Below are positions 8,389-16,430 of a stretch of 64,000 nt of DNA, one piece after another. How positions within the stretch are numbered: the first letter of the stretch is position 1; the number at the start of each line of letters is the position of its first letter. The stretch comes from GCA-002713455 sp964428745. GTDB taxonomy: Bacteria > Fidelibacterota > Marinisomatia > Marinisomatales > TCS55. Location: the NCBI GenBank assembly GCA_964428745.1, contig CAYRYZ010000004.1, positions 6,331 through 70,330 of the forward strand, written 5' to 3'. Below the pieces are notes generated by a model. It searched no databases and had not been told where the DNA came from. It was given only the letters and a program-made list of their open reading frames with translations. The translations under genes and the position numbers were made by a program.

Positions 8389-10075
8389 ACTCTGTTACGC
8401 TTGTAGTTATTGGTTTTGCAGCCTTTTTTCTAGGCTACAAATTTTATTCTCGGTATTTGGGCAATCAAATCTACAATATTAATGATGAAAAAACAGTGCT
8501 CCCTTCATCGTTATTCGAAGATGGGATTGATTATATTCCTACAAAAAAACATATTTTATTTGGCCATCATTTCACATCTATTGCTGGTGCTGCTCCTATA
8601 ATTGGTCCTTGTGTCGCTGCTTATTGGGGTTGGTTACCAGCTTTATTATGGATATTAATAGGAACTGTATTTATGGGGGCCGCGCATGATTTTGGCGCTT
8701 TAGTCACTAGTGTCAAAGAGAAAGGTCGTAGTATTGCAGATATTGCTTCAACAACAATCAGTCACCGCGCGAGAATGATGTTTTTAATTTTTGTGATATT
8801 ATTAGTTTGGCTAATATTAGCTGTCTTTGCAATGGCTATAGCTGATCTCTTTGTTAGTGTTCCAACATCTGTAATCCCAATTAACGTCCAAATTATTATT
8901 GCTATAGCAATGGGTTTTCTTATTTATAAGAAGAAAATTGAAAGTTTTTTCCCTTCATTAATTGCTCTGGGCCTTTTATACTTTTTTGTTTGGGTAGGAA
9001 CTACTTCGCCAGTTGATTTCACTCATACAATGACAACACAAAATGCAAAAAATCTTTGGATTATCTTATTATTTATTTATTCTGCTATTGCGAGTTTGTT
9101 ACCTGTTTGGACTCTTTTACAGCCTAGAGATTATATTAATAGTCATCAGTTATTTGTTGGTCTTGGTTTATTATTTTTAGGTATTTTTATTGCTCACCCC
9201 GAAGTAGATGCACCTGCACTGCGTTCTTTATCTGAGCCAGGAACGCCGGGTCTATTTCCATTACTCTTTGTAACGATTGCCTGTGGTGCAATCAGCGGTT
9301 TTCATGGATTGGTTGCATCAGGAACTTCGTCAAAGCAATTAGAGAAATTATCTGATTCACGGATGGTTGGTTATGGTGGAATGATTGGTGAAGGAACTTT
9401 AGCATTAGTATCAACTATTACCGCTGTCGCTGGAATCTCTCTGGTTGGTCATAGCAACCTACCTTCTGTGGGGGCAGTACCTGATTTAAATTGGTCTGTG
9501 TATTATGATACATGGGCGCATGCGAGTGGAAATAAAGCCAGTGCATTTGTTCTTGGAGGAGGCGCTTTACTCAAATCTATTGGACTATCTGAATCATTAG
9601 CGAATACCTTAATGGCTGTATTAGTTATTTCGTTTGCTGCAACAACCTTAGATACAGCAACTAGGATTCAAAGATTTATTTTGAATGAATTTGGTAAAGC
9701 GACTAAAGTTAAGATTCTATCAAATCGATATATTGCAACATTAATTGCCATCGTACCTGCAGTGCTAATGGCTTTTTGGAATATAACTGATCCAGGCTCT
9801 GGTGGTACGAGACAAGCAGGTTGGGTTTTATGGCCAATTTTTGGAGCAAGCAATCAAATGTTAGCTGCTTTGACACTGATGGTATTAACTCTCTATTATT
9901 GGCAAAAAAAGAAACCGTTTTTACCTTTGTTAATCCCCATGTTAGTTATCATGGTTGTTACTCTTACAGCGTTATTGGTAAATGCTATTAAATTCTATGG
10001 AGTAAATGGAATTTTATTTGTTTTAAACCTTATTTTGATTGCCTTGATTTTTTGGATGATATATGAAGGCTTTAA
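8385..10075 (+). CDS. cstA: Carbon starvation protein CstA family transporter, 3' end lost in gap
   Basis: At least 563 residues of a multi-helix inner-membrane transporter; the reading frame is still open where the N gap starts. The CstA-family signatures are FGHHFTSIAGAAPIIGPCVAAYWGW, MGAAHDFGAL, GAISGFHGLVASGTSSKQL and SFAATTLDTATRIQRF. CstA proteins import peptides or pyruvate; which applies here cannot be read from sequence. ATG 8385 overlaps the dxs stop (ATGA). The open frame that appears to continue through the gap into the mutase is an artefact of translating N bases. Confidence 0.92.
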
Positions 10076-10175
10076 NNNNNNNNNNNNNNNNNNNNNNNNN
10101 NNNNNNNNNNNNNNNNNNNNNNNNNNNNNNNNNNNNNNNNNNNNNNNNNNNNNNNNNNNNNNNNNNNNNNNNNNN
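10076..10175. other. Assembly gap (100 N)
   Basis: A run of exactly 100 N, the usual placeholder for a gap of unknown size. It removes the end of cstA and the 5' end of the acyl-CoA mutase gene. Mutases of this family have roughly 55-70 residues before the GVYxxMYRG segment with which the right side begins, so the true gap is probably longer than 100 bases. The two flanks share no obvious overlap, unlike the second gap. Confidence 0.97.
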
Positions 10176-11642
10176 GGAGTATATGCCAATATGTATCGAG
10201 GGAAACTTTGGACAAAAAGGCAATTTTCAGGTTTTGGTACACCTGAAGAGACTAACTCTCGTTACCATTCATTATTGCAAAAAGGCCTTACAGGTCTCTC
10301 AGTGGCCTATGATATGCCCACGCTTATGGGCTATGATCCCGACCATCCATGGTCTGAGGGAGAAGTTGGAAAATGTGGGGTATCAGTATCATCTATTAAA
10401 GATATGGAACAATTATTTAAGGATATTGATTTAGGAAAAATCTCTGTTTCACAAACTATTAATGGACCATCAGTAATTTTGTTGGCGTTCTATATTGCTG
10501 TAGCTGAGAATCAAGGCGTACCATTGAAAAACTTAACAGGAACTTTGCAAAATGATATTCTAAAAGAATTTATTGCTCAAAAAGAATGGATTTTTCCACC
10601 TGAGCCATCAATGAGAGTAATTACAGATATGATGAAATTTTGTACAGAAAATATGCCAAAATATAATACAATTTCTATTTCGGGATATCATATCAGAGAA
10701 GCAGGCTCAACAGCGGCTCAAGAATTAGCTTTTACATTGGCAAATGGTTTTACATATGTAGAGTATGCCATGGCAGCGGGTATTGATATAGATGCTTTTG
10801 CGCCTCGTCTTTCATATTTTTTTAATTCCCATATGGATTTCTTTGAAGAAATAGCTAAGTATCGTGCAGCACGACGGATTTGGGCGTTTCGAATGAAAAA
10901 TAAATATGGAGCAAAAGATCCACGTTCTTGGAAGTTAAGATTTCATGCACAAACAGCTGGATGTTCCCTTACAGCTCAACAACCTGAGAATAATATTGCC
11001 AGGACTGGATTCCAAGCGCTAGCTGCTGTCCTTGGAGGGACTCAATCTCTTCATACAAACTCAATGGATGAAACTCTAGCCTTGCCATCAGAAAAGGCTG
11101 CTGAAATTGCGCTTAGAACTCAACAATTGATTGCCTTTGAAACAGGTGTGGCAAATGTTTCAGATCCGCTTGGTGGCTCGTGGTTTGTTGAGTCTTTAAC
11201 TAATAAAATTGAATCTAAAGCTGAGAAATATTTTCAAGAAATCGAAGATTTAGGTGGCGTAATTCCTGCAATTGAAAAAGGGTATTTTCAACGAGAAATT
11301 GCTCGGTCTGCTTCAGAATATCAACAAAAAATAGACAAGAAAGAATTCATCCACGTGGGTGTTAATGAATTTGTCCAAGAAGATGAAGAAGTAGATATTC
11401 CAATATTAGAGATTGGTAATGATGCTGAAAAGCTTCAGAGAGATAAATTAATTAAATTAAGAGCTAGTAGAGATGAAAATGCTGTCCAGAAGGCTTTAAA
11501 TCAAATAAGTGAATCATGTAAAAATGATAATAATATCATGCAGCCAATTATTGATGCAGCAAAACAATTAGCAACGATGGGTGAAATTGTTATTGCAATG
11601 AAAGCAGAATTCGGCGAATGGCAGGAAACTGCAGTTTTTTAG
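10176..11642 (+). CDS. B12-dependent acyl-CoA mutase, catalytic subunit (methylmalonyl-/isobutyryl-CoA mutase family), 5' end missing
   Basis: 488 residues of the TIM-barrel subunit of a coenzyme-B12 acyl-CoA mutase; the N-terminus lies in the gap. Family marks are GVYANMYRGKLWTKRQFSGFGT, TLQNDILKEFIAQKEWIFPPEPSMR, SISGYHIREAGSTAAQELAFTL and HAQTAGCSLTAQQPENN. The protein stops after GEIVIAMKAEFGEW with no B12-binding domain, so the cobalamin-binding subunit must be separate, as in split mutases. The two substrate-selecting positions read Phe (codon 10224-10226) and Gln (codon 10578-10580), the pair known from isobutyryl-CoA mutase; methylmalonyl-CoA mutase has Tyr and Arg. An automatic 'methylmalonyl-CoA mutase' label may therefore be wrong. 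Confidence 0.93.
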   Translation, partial: GVYANMYRGKLWTKRQFSGFGTPEETNSRYHSLLQKGLTGLSVAYDMPTLMGYDPDHPWSEGEVGKCGVSVSSIKDMEQLFKDIDLGKISVSQTINGPSVILLAFYIAVAENQGVPLKNLTGTLQNDILKEFIAQKEWIFPPEPSMRVITDMMKFCTENMPKYNTISISGYHIREAGSTAAQELAFTLANGFTYVEYAMAAGIDIDAFAPRLSYFFNSHMDFFEEIAKYRAARRIWAFRMKNKYGAKDPRSWKLRFHAQTAGCSLTAQQPENNIARTGFQALAAVLGGTQSLHTNSMDETLALPSEKAAEIALRTQQLIAFETGVANVSDPLGGSWFVESLTNKIESKAEKYFQEIEDLGGVIPAIEKGYFQREIARSASEYQQKIDKKEFIHVGVNEFVQEDEEVDIPILEIGNDAEKLQRDKLIKLRASRDENAVQKALNQISESCKNDNNIMQPIIDAAKQLATMGEIVIAMKAEFGEWQETAVF

Positions 11643-11664
11643 TTTAAATAGTGTAAGAGGTTTT

Positions 11665-12096
11665 ATGAAAAAAAATAAATTTACATTGTTAATTATTGGT
11701 GTTGTTACTGTCACCGGCTTTTGGATTAGTTGGGTATCTTATAATCCAGCAGATGAAAAAGCAATGGCAACATTTATTTCCGTCAATGAATTAATAAATA
11801 ATAATATCAGTAAACGAATTAAACTGGGAGGTTTAGTTAAGGATGGTTCCATCCTCATTTCTGAAGCAAACCAACTAGATTGCAATTTTATTCTAAAAGA
11901 AGGTTCATCGGAATTATATGTTAAATACGATAGAACACGCCCAGATCTTTTTAAAGATGGCTCAGAAGTCATTGTTACAGGTCAATATACGGATGGAGTA
12001 TTTTATGCTGATGAACTTCAAACTAAATGTGCATCACGTTATGAGGGTGACCTAAGAAATGAGAGCAGTTATAATTTAATTGAAGTTGATCAATGA
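11665..12096 (+). CDS. ccmE: Cytochrome c maturation heme chaperone CcmE (Cys-type)
   Basis: A 143-residue periplasmic heme chaperone anchored by one N-terminal helix (about residues 7-24, MKKNKFTLLIIGVVTVTGFW), followed by the OB-fold domain (KRIKLGGLVKDGS..., VKYDRTRPDLFKDGSEVIVTGQY, FYADELQTKC). The classical heme-binding His of HxxxY is replaced by Cys: Cys122-Ala-Ser-Arg-Tyr126, the CXXXY variant known from some archaea and deltaproteobacteria. It opens the ccm operon with a Shine-Dalgarno-like AAGAGG about 8 bases upstream of ATG 11665, and overlaps ccmF by 4 bases. Confidence 0.92.
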   Translation: MKKNKFTLLIIGVVTVTGFWISWVSYNPADEKAMATFISVNELINNNISKRIKLGGLVKDGSILISEANQLDCNFILKEGSSELYVKYDRTRPDLFKDGSEVIVTGQYTDGVFYADELQTKCASRYEGDLRNESSYNLIEVDQ

Positions 12097-14057
12097 CCCC
12101 TGTTGCCGGCAGTGTATCTCTATCCCTAGCTTTTGGTTTTGGTCTAATTGCTGTTTTAACATTATTTATTTATACTAAAAATCAGGATCAACGATTATTT
12201 TTTGCGGGCCAAAGATTAGCCCTAGGAGTTTCATTTTTTGTTTTTCTTGCAACCTTCATTTTAAGCTACCAGCTTATTATTAGTAATTTTAATATTGATT
12301 ATGTGGCTCGATATACGAGTATTGAAACCCCTACTATTTATAAAATTTCTGCTCTTTGGGCAGGGCAATCTGGATCTTTATTATTTTGGCTATTTATTCT
12401 TTCCATCTTTTCAACTATCACAATTCTTCAGAATCAGCAAAAGCATTATGGTCTTATACCTTGGGTGATTATTTCATTAACGATTACCCAGATCTTCTTT
12501 TTGATTCTAACTAATTATGTAACAAATCCTTTTAAACCCACCGAGGCAGATTTTATTGTGGCAAATGGTAATGGCTTAAATCCCTTACTCCAAAACATCA
12601 CTATGGCGATACATCCACCAACTCTTTATCTAGGTTATGTTGGTTTCTCAGTACCATTTGCATTTGCTCTTTCTGCTTTAATAAATCGTGATACAAGCCC
12701 ATTATGGATTCAAAGTATTCGCCGATGGACCTTAGTTGCTTGGCTATTTTTAAGTATGGGAATCATTTTAGGTGGATGGTGGGCATATCGAGAATTAGGT
12801 TGGGGAGGTTACTGGGCCTGGGATCCAGTTGAGAATGCAAGCTTAATGCCATGGTTAACTGCAACTGCATTTATTCATTCAATTATTATTCAAGAGAAAA
12901 AAGATATGTTACGACTCTGGAATATGGTTTTAATTATATTAACATTTGCACTTTGCATTTTTGGTACATTTTTAACACGATCTGGAGTAATGAGTTCAGT
13001 GCATTCATTTACTGCATCGTCACTCGGCCCAATCTTTTTATCATTTGTTTTTTTTATTCTGATAGCTTCTTTTGGTATCATGTATAGTAGGTTAGATGAC
13101 TTAAAATCTCCAAAGAAAATTGAGTCGTTTACTTCACGTGAGAGTGGATTCCTTTTTAATAATATGATTTTTGTCGTATTATGTTTTGCAGTCTTTTGGG
13201 GGACTTTGTTTCCTGCAATATCTGAAGCAGTCAGGGGTTATAAAATTACAGTTGGCGCCCCGTTTTTTAATCAAATTAATACCCCAATAGGTCTAATTCT
13301 ATTAGGATTAACTGGTATTGGACCTCTCCTTGCTTGGCGTAAAACTGGGTCAAAAAATCTCATTAGAAAATTTACTCTCCCTATTATCATATGTTTTATT
13401 TCAATTATTTTATTTTTATTGATTGGATATAAAGGATATGTAGTGATTTCATTTAGTTTGTGTGTTTTTGTAACTACAGCAATTTTATCAGAATTCTATC
13501 TTGGAATTCGTGTAAGAAAAAATAAGTTCAATGAGTCATTACATAGTGCTTTAATTAATATGATTAGTAAGAATCGCTCTCGATATGGTGGATATATAGT
13601 TCATTTGGGTATAGTTTTTATGTTTGTTGGTTTTACGGGACATGCTTTTGATAGAGAAAAAGAATTCAGCTTGCAAATTGGTCAAGTTGAGCATCTTGCA
13701 GGTTACGAATTTGAACTTTTGGACCTTTCAGAATCTGAACGTCCTAATCATTATGCATGGATAAGCAAACTTAGGGTAACAGACTACCAAGGTCAATTCG
13801 TAACAAATCTTTATCCTGAAAAAAGAGTGTATTTTCACAATAACCCAGATGTTAATCGTAGGCAGCCTCATAGTGAATTAGATATTTATTCAACACTTAA
13901 TAAGGATATATATTCAATATTCTCTTCAATAGATAATCAAAAACAAATCGCGTTTCTTAAAATAATGATCAATCCATTAGTAAGATGGGTTTGGATAGGC
14001 GGATATATTTTGGTATTTGGAACTTTAATAGCTCTTTGGCCAAGGAAAGAAGAATAA
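12093..14057 (+). CDS. ccmF: Cytochrome c heme lyase subunit CcmF
   Basis: A 654-residue multi-helix membrane protein of the heme-handling family that ligates heme from holo-CcmE to apocytochrome c. The WWD domain is clear: WWAYRELGWGGYWAWDPVENASLMPWL (about residues 228-254), preceded by the family segments SALWAGQSGSLLFW and HPPTLYLGYVGFSVPF, and followed by FLTRSGVMSSVHSF. The C-terminal part has a periplasmic domain around residues 525-625 and a last helix. It overlaps ccmE by 4 bases, and its TAA shares one base with the next ATG. Confidence 0.95.
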   Translation: MTPVAGSVSLSLAFGFGLIAVLTLFIYTKNQDQRLFFAGQRLALGVSFFVFLATFILSYQLIISNFNIDYVARYTSIETPTIYKISALWAGQSGSLLFWLFILSIFSTITILQNQQKHYGLIPWVIISLTITQIFFLILTNYVTNPFKPTEADFIVANGNGLNPLLQNITMAIHPPTLYLGYVGFSVPFAFALSALINRDTSPLWIQSIRRWTLVAWLFLSMGIILGGWWAYRELGWGGYWAWDPVENASLMPWLTATAFIHSIIIQEKKDMLRLWNMVLIILTFALCIFGTFLTRSGVMSSVHSFTASSLGPIFLSFVFFILIASFGIMYSRLDDLKSPKKIESFTSRESGFLFNNMIFVVLCFAVFWGTLFPAISEAVRGYKITVGAPFFNQINTPIGLILLGLTGIGPLLAWRKTGSKNLIRKFTLPIIICFISIILFLLIGYKGYVVISFSLCVFVTTAILSEFYLGIRVRKNKFNESLHSALINMISKNRSRYGGYIVHLGIVFMFVGFTGHAFDREKEFSLQIGQVEHLAGYEFELLDLSESERPNHYAWISKLRVTDYQGQFVTNLYPEKRVYFHNNPDVNRRQPHSELDIYSTLNKDIYSIFSSIDNQKQIAFLKIMINPLVRWVWIGGYILVFGTLIALWPRKEE

Positions 14058-14332
14058 TGGAAATATTAAGAGACTATGGTCTGATATTTATTTCTTTTGC
14101 CCTATCTATTATATATGTAATTGAACCATTATTCATGTCAAAATTGGTTGATACTTATGATAGTGAGGAGCATAAGTCTTTAAATAGAAAAAAAATAATG
14201 TTGTATCGTCAGATTAAAGAACTTGAGATGGAATTTGATATTGGAAATATTAATAATAAAGATTTTACTAAAATGAGAATTGAGCTTAAAAAGGAAGTCT
14301 CCGAAATAATTGCTCAACTTAAATCAAAGTAG
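14057..14332 (+). CDS. Small CcmI-like cytochrome c biogenesis protein (membrane anchor plus coiled coil)
   Basis: A 91-residue protein starting MEILRDYGLIFISFAL; an in-frame start at 13985 would overlap ccmF by 70 bases, so ATG 14057 (TAATG junction) was chosen. It has one N-terminal membrane helix (about residues 8-27) and then a charged helical stretch with LYRQIKELEMEFDIG, NNKDF and RIELKKEVSEIIAQL. This pattern (anchor, 'K-LEFD-xxGK', 'xDY/F--xR--L--E') is the one seen at the N-terminus of CcmI/CycH, which here has no TPR domain. It lies between ccmF and ccmA and is one base from overlap with both, so a role in the heme ligation step is likely, but this is inference. Confidence 0.7.
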   Translation: MEILRDYGLIFISFALSIIYVIEPLFMSKLVDTYDSEEHKSLNRKKIMLYRQIKELEMEFDIGNINNKDFTKMRIELKKEVSEIIAQLKSK

Positions 14333-14961
14333 TGCTCTCGGTACAAAATATCTCCAAAGCGTTTAATCGCAAAAAAATATTGAAGAATATATCATTCTCA
14401 CAAAAAGAGGGTGAATCTATTGTTTTTATGGGTAGGAATGGTGCAGGGAAATCTACTCTATTTAGGATTATCGCCCGCTTAATGACCTATGATAATGGTT
14501 CAATTATCTTTCAAGGAAAAAACCTATTAAAGGTAAAGCCTATCCATAGTAGTAAATTATTTTATTTAGGTCACTCTCCAGGTATGTATCATCCTTTCTC
14601 TGCAATAGAAAACTTAAACTTTTTACTTAGTCTTAGAAAGATTTACAAGGATCAATCAGAAATACTTGATGTTTTAGACCAATTTGGATTAATGGAATCC
14701 GCTAACGAGCCTATTGGAGTTTATTCAGAAGGTATGCTTCAAAGATTAAAAATTGTATGTGCTCAATTAATGGATTGGGATATGATTTTGATAGATGAAC
14801 CATTTTCTAATTTAGATAAAGATGGTTTAGATCTAGTGCAAAAACAGATATCCTTTTGGAAAAGTCAGAATAAAACTATTTCAATGATACTCCATAACAA
14901 AAATCATGCTGAAAATTTTTGTGATAGAATCTTAACGCTTGAATCTGGAATTATTAAATAA
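14332..14961 (+). CDS. ccmA: Heme exporter ATP-binding protein CcmA
   Basis: A 209-residue ABC ATPase that powers release of heme-loaded CcmE from CcmC together with CcmB. Walker A is GRNGAGKST (residues 34-42), the signature is degenerate (YSEGMLQRL), and Walker B is MILIDEPF followed by SNLD. GTG 14332 is used as start; it shares one base with the TAG of the preceding gene. Short ABC proteins with this signature and this neighbourhood are typical CcmA. Confidence 0.9.
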   Translation: MLSVQNISKAFNRKKILKNISFSQKEGESIVFMGRNGAGKSTLFRIIARLMTYDNGSIIFQGKNLLKVKPIHSSKLFYLGHSPGMYHPFSAIENLNFLLSLRKIYKDQSEILDVLDQFGLMESANEPIGVYSEGMLQRLKIVCAQLMDWDMILIDEPFSNLDKDGLDLVQKQISFWKSQNKTISMILHNKNHAENFCDRILTLESGIIK

Positions 14962-14966
14962 ATCTG

Positions 14967-15629
14967 ATGTTTTTAGTATTATTAAAAAAAGAGCTATTTA
15001 TTGAGCTACGATCAAAAGAATTAATCTTATCAATGGTGGTTTTTGGGATTGCTATTGTATTAGCATTTTCATTTTCATCTAATTTATCTAGGGCAGTGGT
15101 AATTAACTATGCATCTGGAATGTTTTGGATAACAGTTCTATTTGTTTCCGCATTAGGAGTTCATCGTTCATTTGCTTATGAAAAAGAGTATGATGCATTT
15201 TCGATGCTTGTTACAGCTCCAATTGATCGAGGTTTAATCTTTTTGGCAAAATGGGTGAGTGGATTTATTTATCTTACACTAATGGAAATATTAATTATTT
15301 TTCCATTTTTCAAATTTTTAATGATAGACTACCCTTCAAATATATTAATAGCTATCAGTACAACTTTGTTTATTAATTTAGGAATTATGGCTGTGGCTAA
15401 TTTAGTATCTGGAATAGCAATGAGATCGAATCTAAGTGAAATATTACTACCCATATTGTTTTTCCCATTAGTATCACCTATTATAATTGCTGCAACAAAA
15501 ATTTCTACATCAGTTATGTTAAATGATTCATATGTGCTATGGGAAATATGGGTATTAATTGTTGGATCGATTATTATAATTTCAGGGCTTGCTGGATATG
15601 TTTTATTTGATTATTTAGTAGAAGAATAA
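14967..15629 (+). CDS. ccmB: Heme exporter membrane protein CcmB
   Basis: A 220-residue membrane protein with six predicted helices. CcmB marks are the amphipathic start (LLKKELFIELRSKE), GMFWITVLFVSALGVHRSFAYEKEYDAF and the PILFFPLVSPIIIAA helix. It is the permease partner of CcmA. It begins 5 bases after ccmA and shares one base with the ccmC start (TAATG). Confidence 0.93.
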   Translation: MFLVLLKKELFIELRSKELILSMVVFGIAIVLAFSFSSNLSRAVVINYASGMFWITVLFVSALGVHRSFAYEKEYDAFSMLVTAPIDRGLIFLAKWVSGFIYLTLMEILIIFPFFKFLMIDYPSNILIAISTTLFINLGIMAVANLVSGIAMRSNLSEILLPILFFPLVSPIIIAATKISTSVMLNDSYVLWEIWVLIVGSIIIISGLAGYVLFDYLVEE

Positions 15630-16300
15630 TGACTAATTACTTTCAAAAGAAAAATAACCAATGGTCCATTTTGGTTATAATTATTTTATCTATTATTAAT
15701 ATACTTAACATTGTATATAATACACCCATGGTGCCAGATCAACATTGGGCACAGAAAATATTTTATGTGCATGTCCCCTCGGCTTGGGTAGGTTTCCTCT
15801 CGTATTTCATAGTTATGATATCTGGTTTTATGTATTTAACTAGTCGTGATAATAAATGGGATAATATTGGACTTGCAGCTTCTGAAATTGGAACATTTTT
15901 TATGGCATTAGTATTGATTACAGGTCCTATATGGGCTACTCCCATTTGGGGTCAACCTTGGGTATGGGAGCCTCGTTTGGTAACAACATTAATCCTATTC
16001 CTTATTTACATCGGTTATTTTATGATAAGGGCATATGGAGGTTATATAGAAAGAATGAAACGTAATGCTGCTGCTTTAGGTATTGTAGCTTTTATAAATG
16101 TACCAATTATCTTTTTGTCGGTGCAGTTTTGGTCGCCAGAGATCCAATCTCATCCGCAAGTCGAAATGGCTGAACAACCATCAGAAATACTATCTCCATT
16201 TATTTTTTCACTCATTGTCTTTACAATGCTTTATACAGTAATGATCCGATATCGAGTTTATGTGATACATCTCAACAATGGTATGAATGAAGATGTATAA
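15629..16300 (+). CDS. ccmC: Heme handling protein CcmC
   Basis: A 223-residue six-helix membrane protein that loads heme onto CcmE. The heme-handling WWD-type motif is seen as WGQPWVWEPRLVTTLILFLIYIGY (about residues 107-130), with flanking His residues in FYVHVPSAW (about residues 46-54) and SHPQ. The end overlaps the start of ccmD by 8 bases. Confidence 0.94.
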   Translation: MTNYFQKKNNQWSILVIIILSIINILNIVYNTPMVPDQHWAQKIFYVHVPSAWVGFLSYFIVMISGFMYLTSRDNKWDNIGLAASEIGTFFMALVLITGPIWATPIWGQPWVWEPRLVTTLILFLIYIGYFMIRAYGGYIERMKRNAAALGIVAFINVPIIFLSVQFWSPEIQSHPQVEMAEQPSEILSPFIFSLIVFTMLYTVMIRYRVYVIHLNNGMNEDV

Positions 16301-16430
16301 CTTCTTTGGCTATTTTATTTCGGTTTATGTGATTGTTTTTGGATTAATTATTTTATGGTTTATTATTCAATTTCGATCTGAAAATAGATTTTTATTAAAA
16401 AAATATGATAATGATAAAGGGATGAATTAA
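16293..16430 (+). CDS. ccmD: CcmD-like short membrane peptide
   Basis: A 45-residue ORF read directly from the sequence: MYNFFGYFISVYVIVF..., one membrane helix (about residues 5-26), then a basic, polar tail (RSENRFLLKKYDNDKGMN). CcmD is a small single-helix protein that stabilises the CcmABC-CcmE complex, with a conserved aromatic near the N-terminus. Size, topology and the place directly after ccmC fit. It overlaps the ccmC stop by 8 bases, and its TAA shares a base with the ATG of the next gene, so the reading frame is embedded in a fully coupled operon. Confidence 0.75.
   Translation: MYNFFGYFISVYVIVFGLIILWFIIQFRSENRFLLKKYDNDKGMN

Noticed and set aside
8385..11642. A single 1085-codon CstA-mutase fusion gene
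   Set aside because: It crosses 100 N bases; the two halves belong to unrelated families and each misses its natural end or start.
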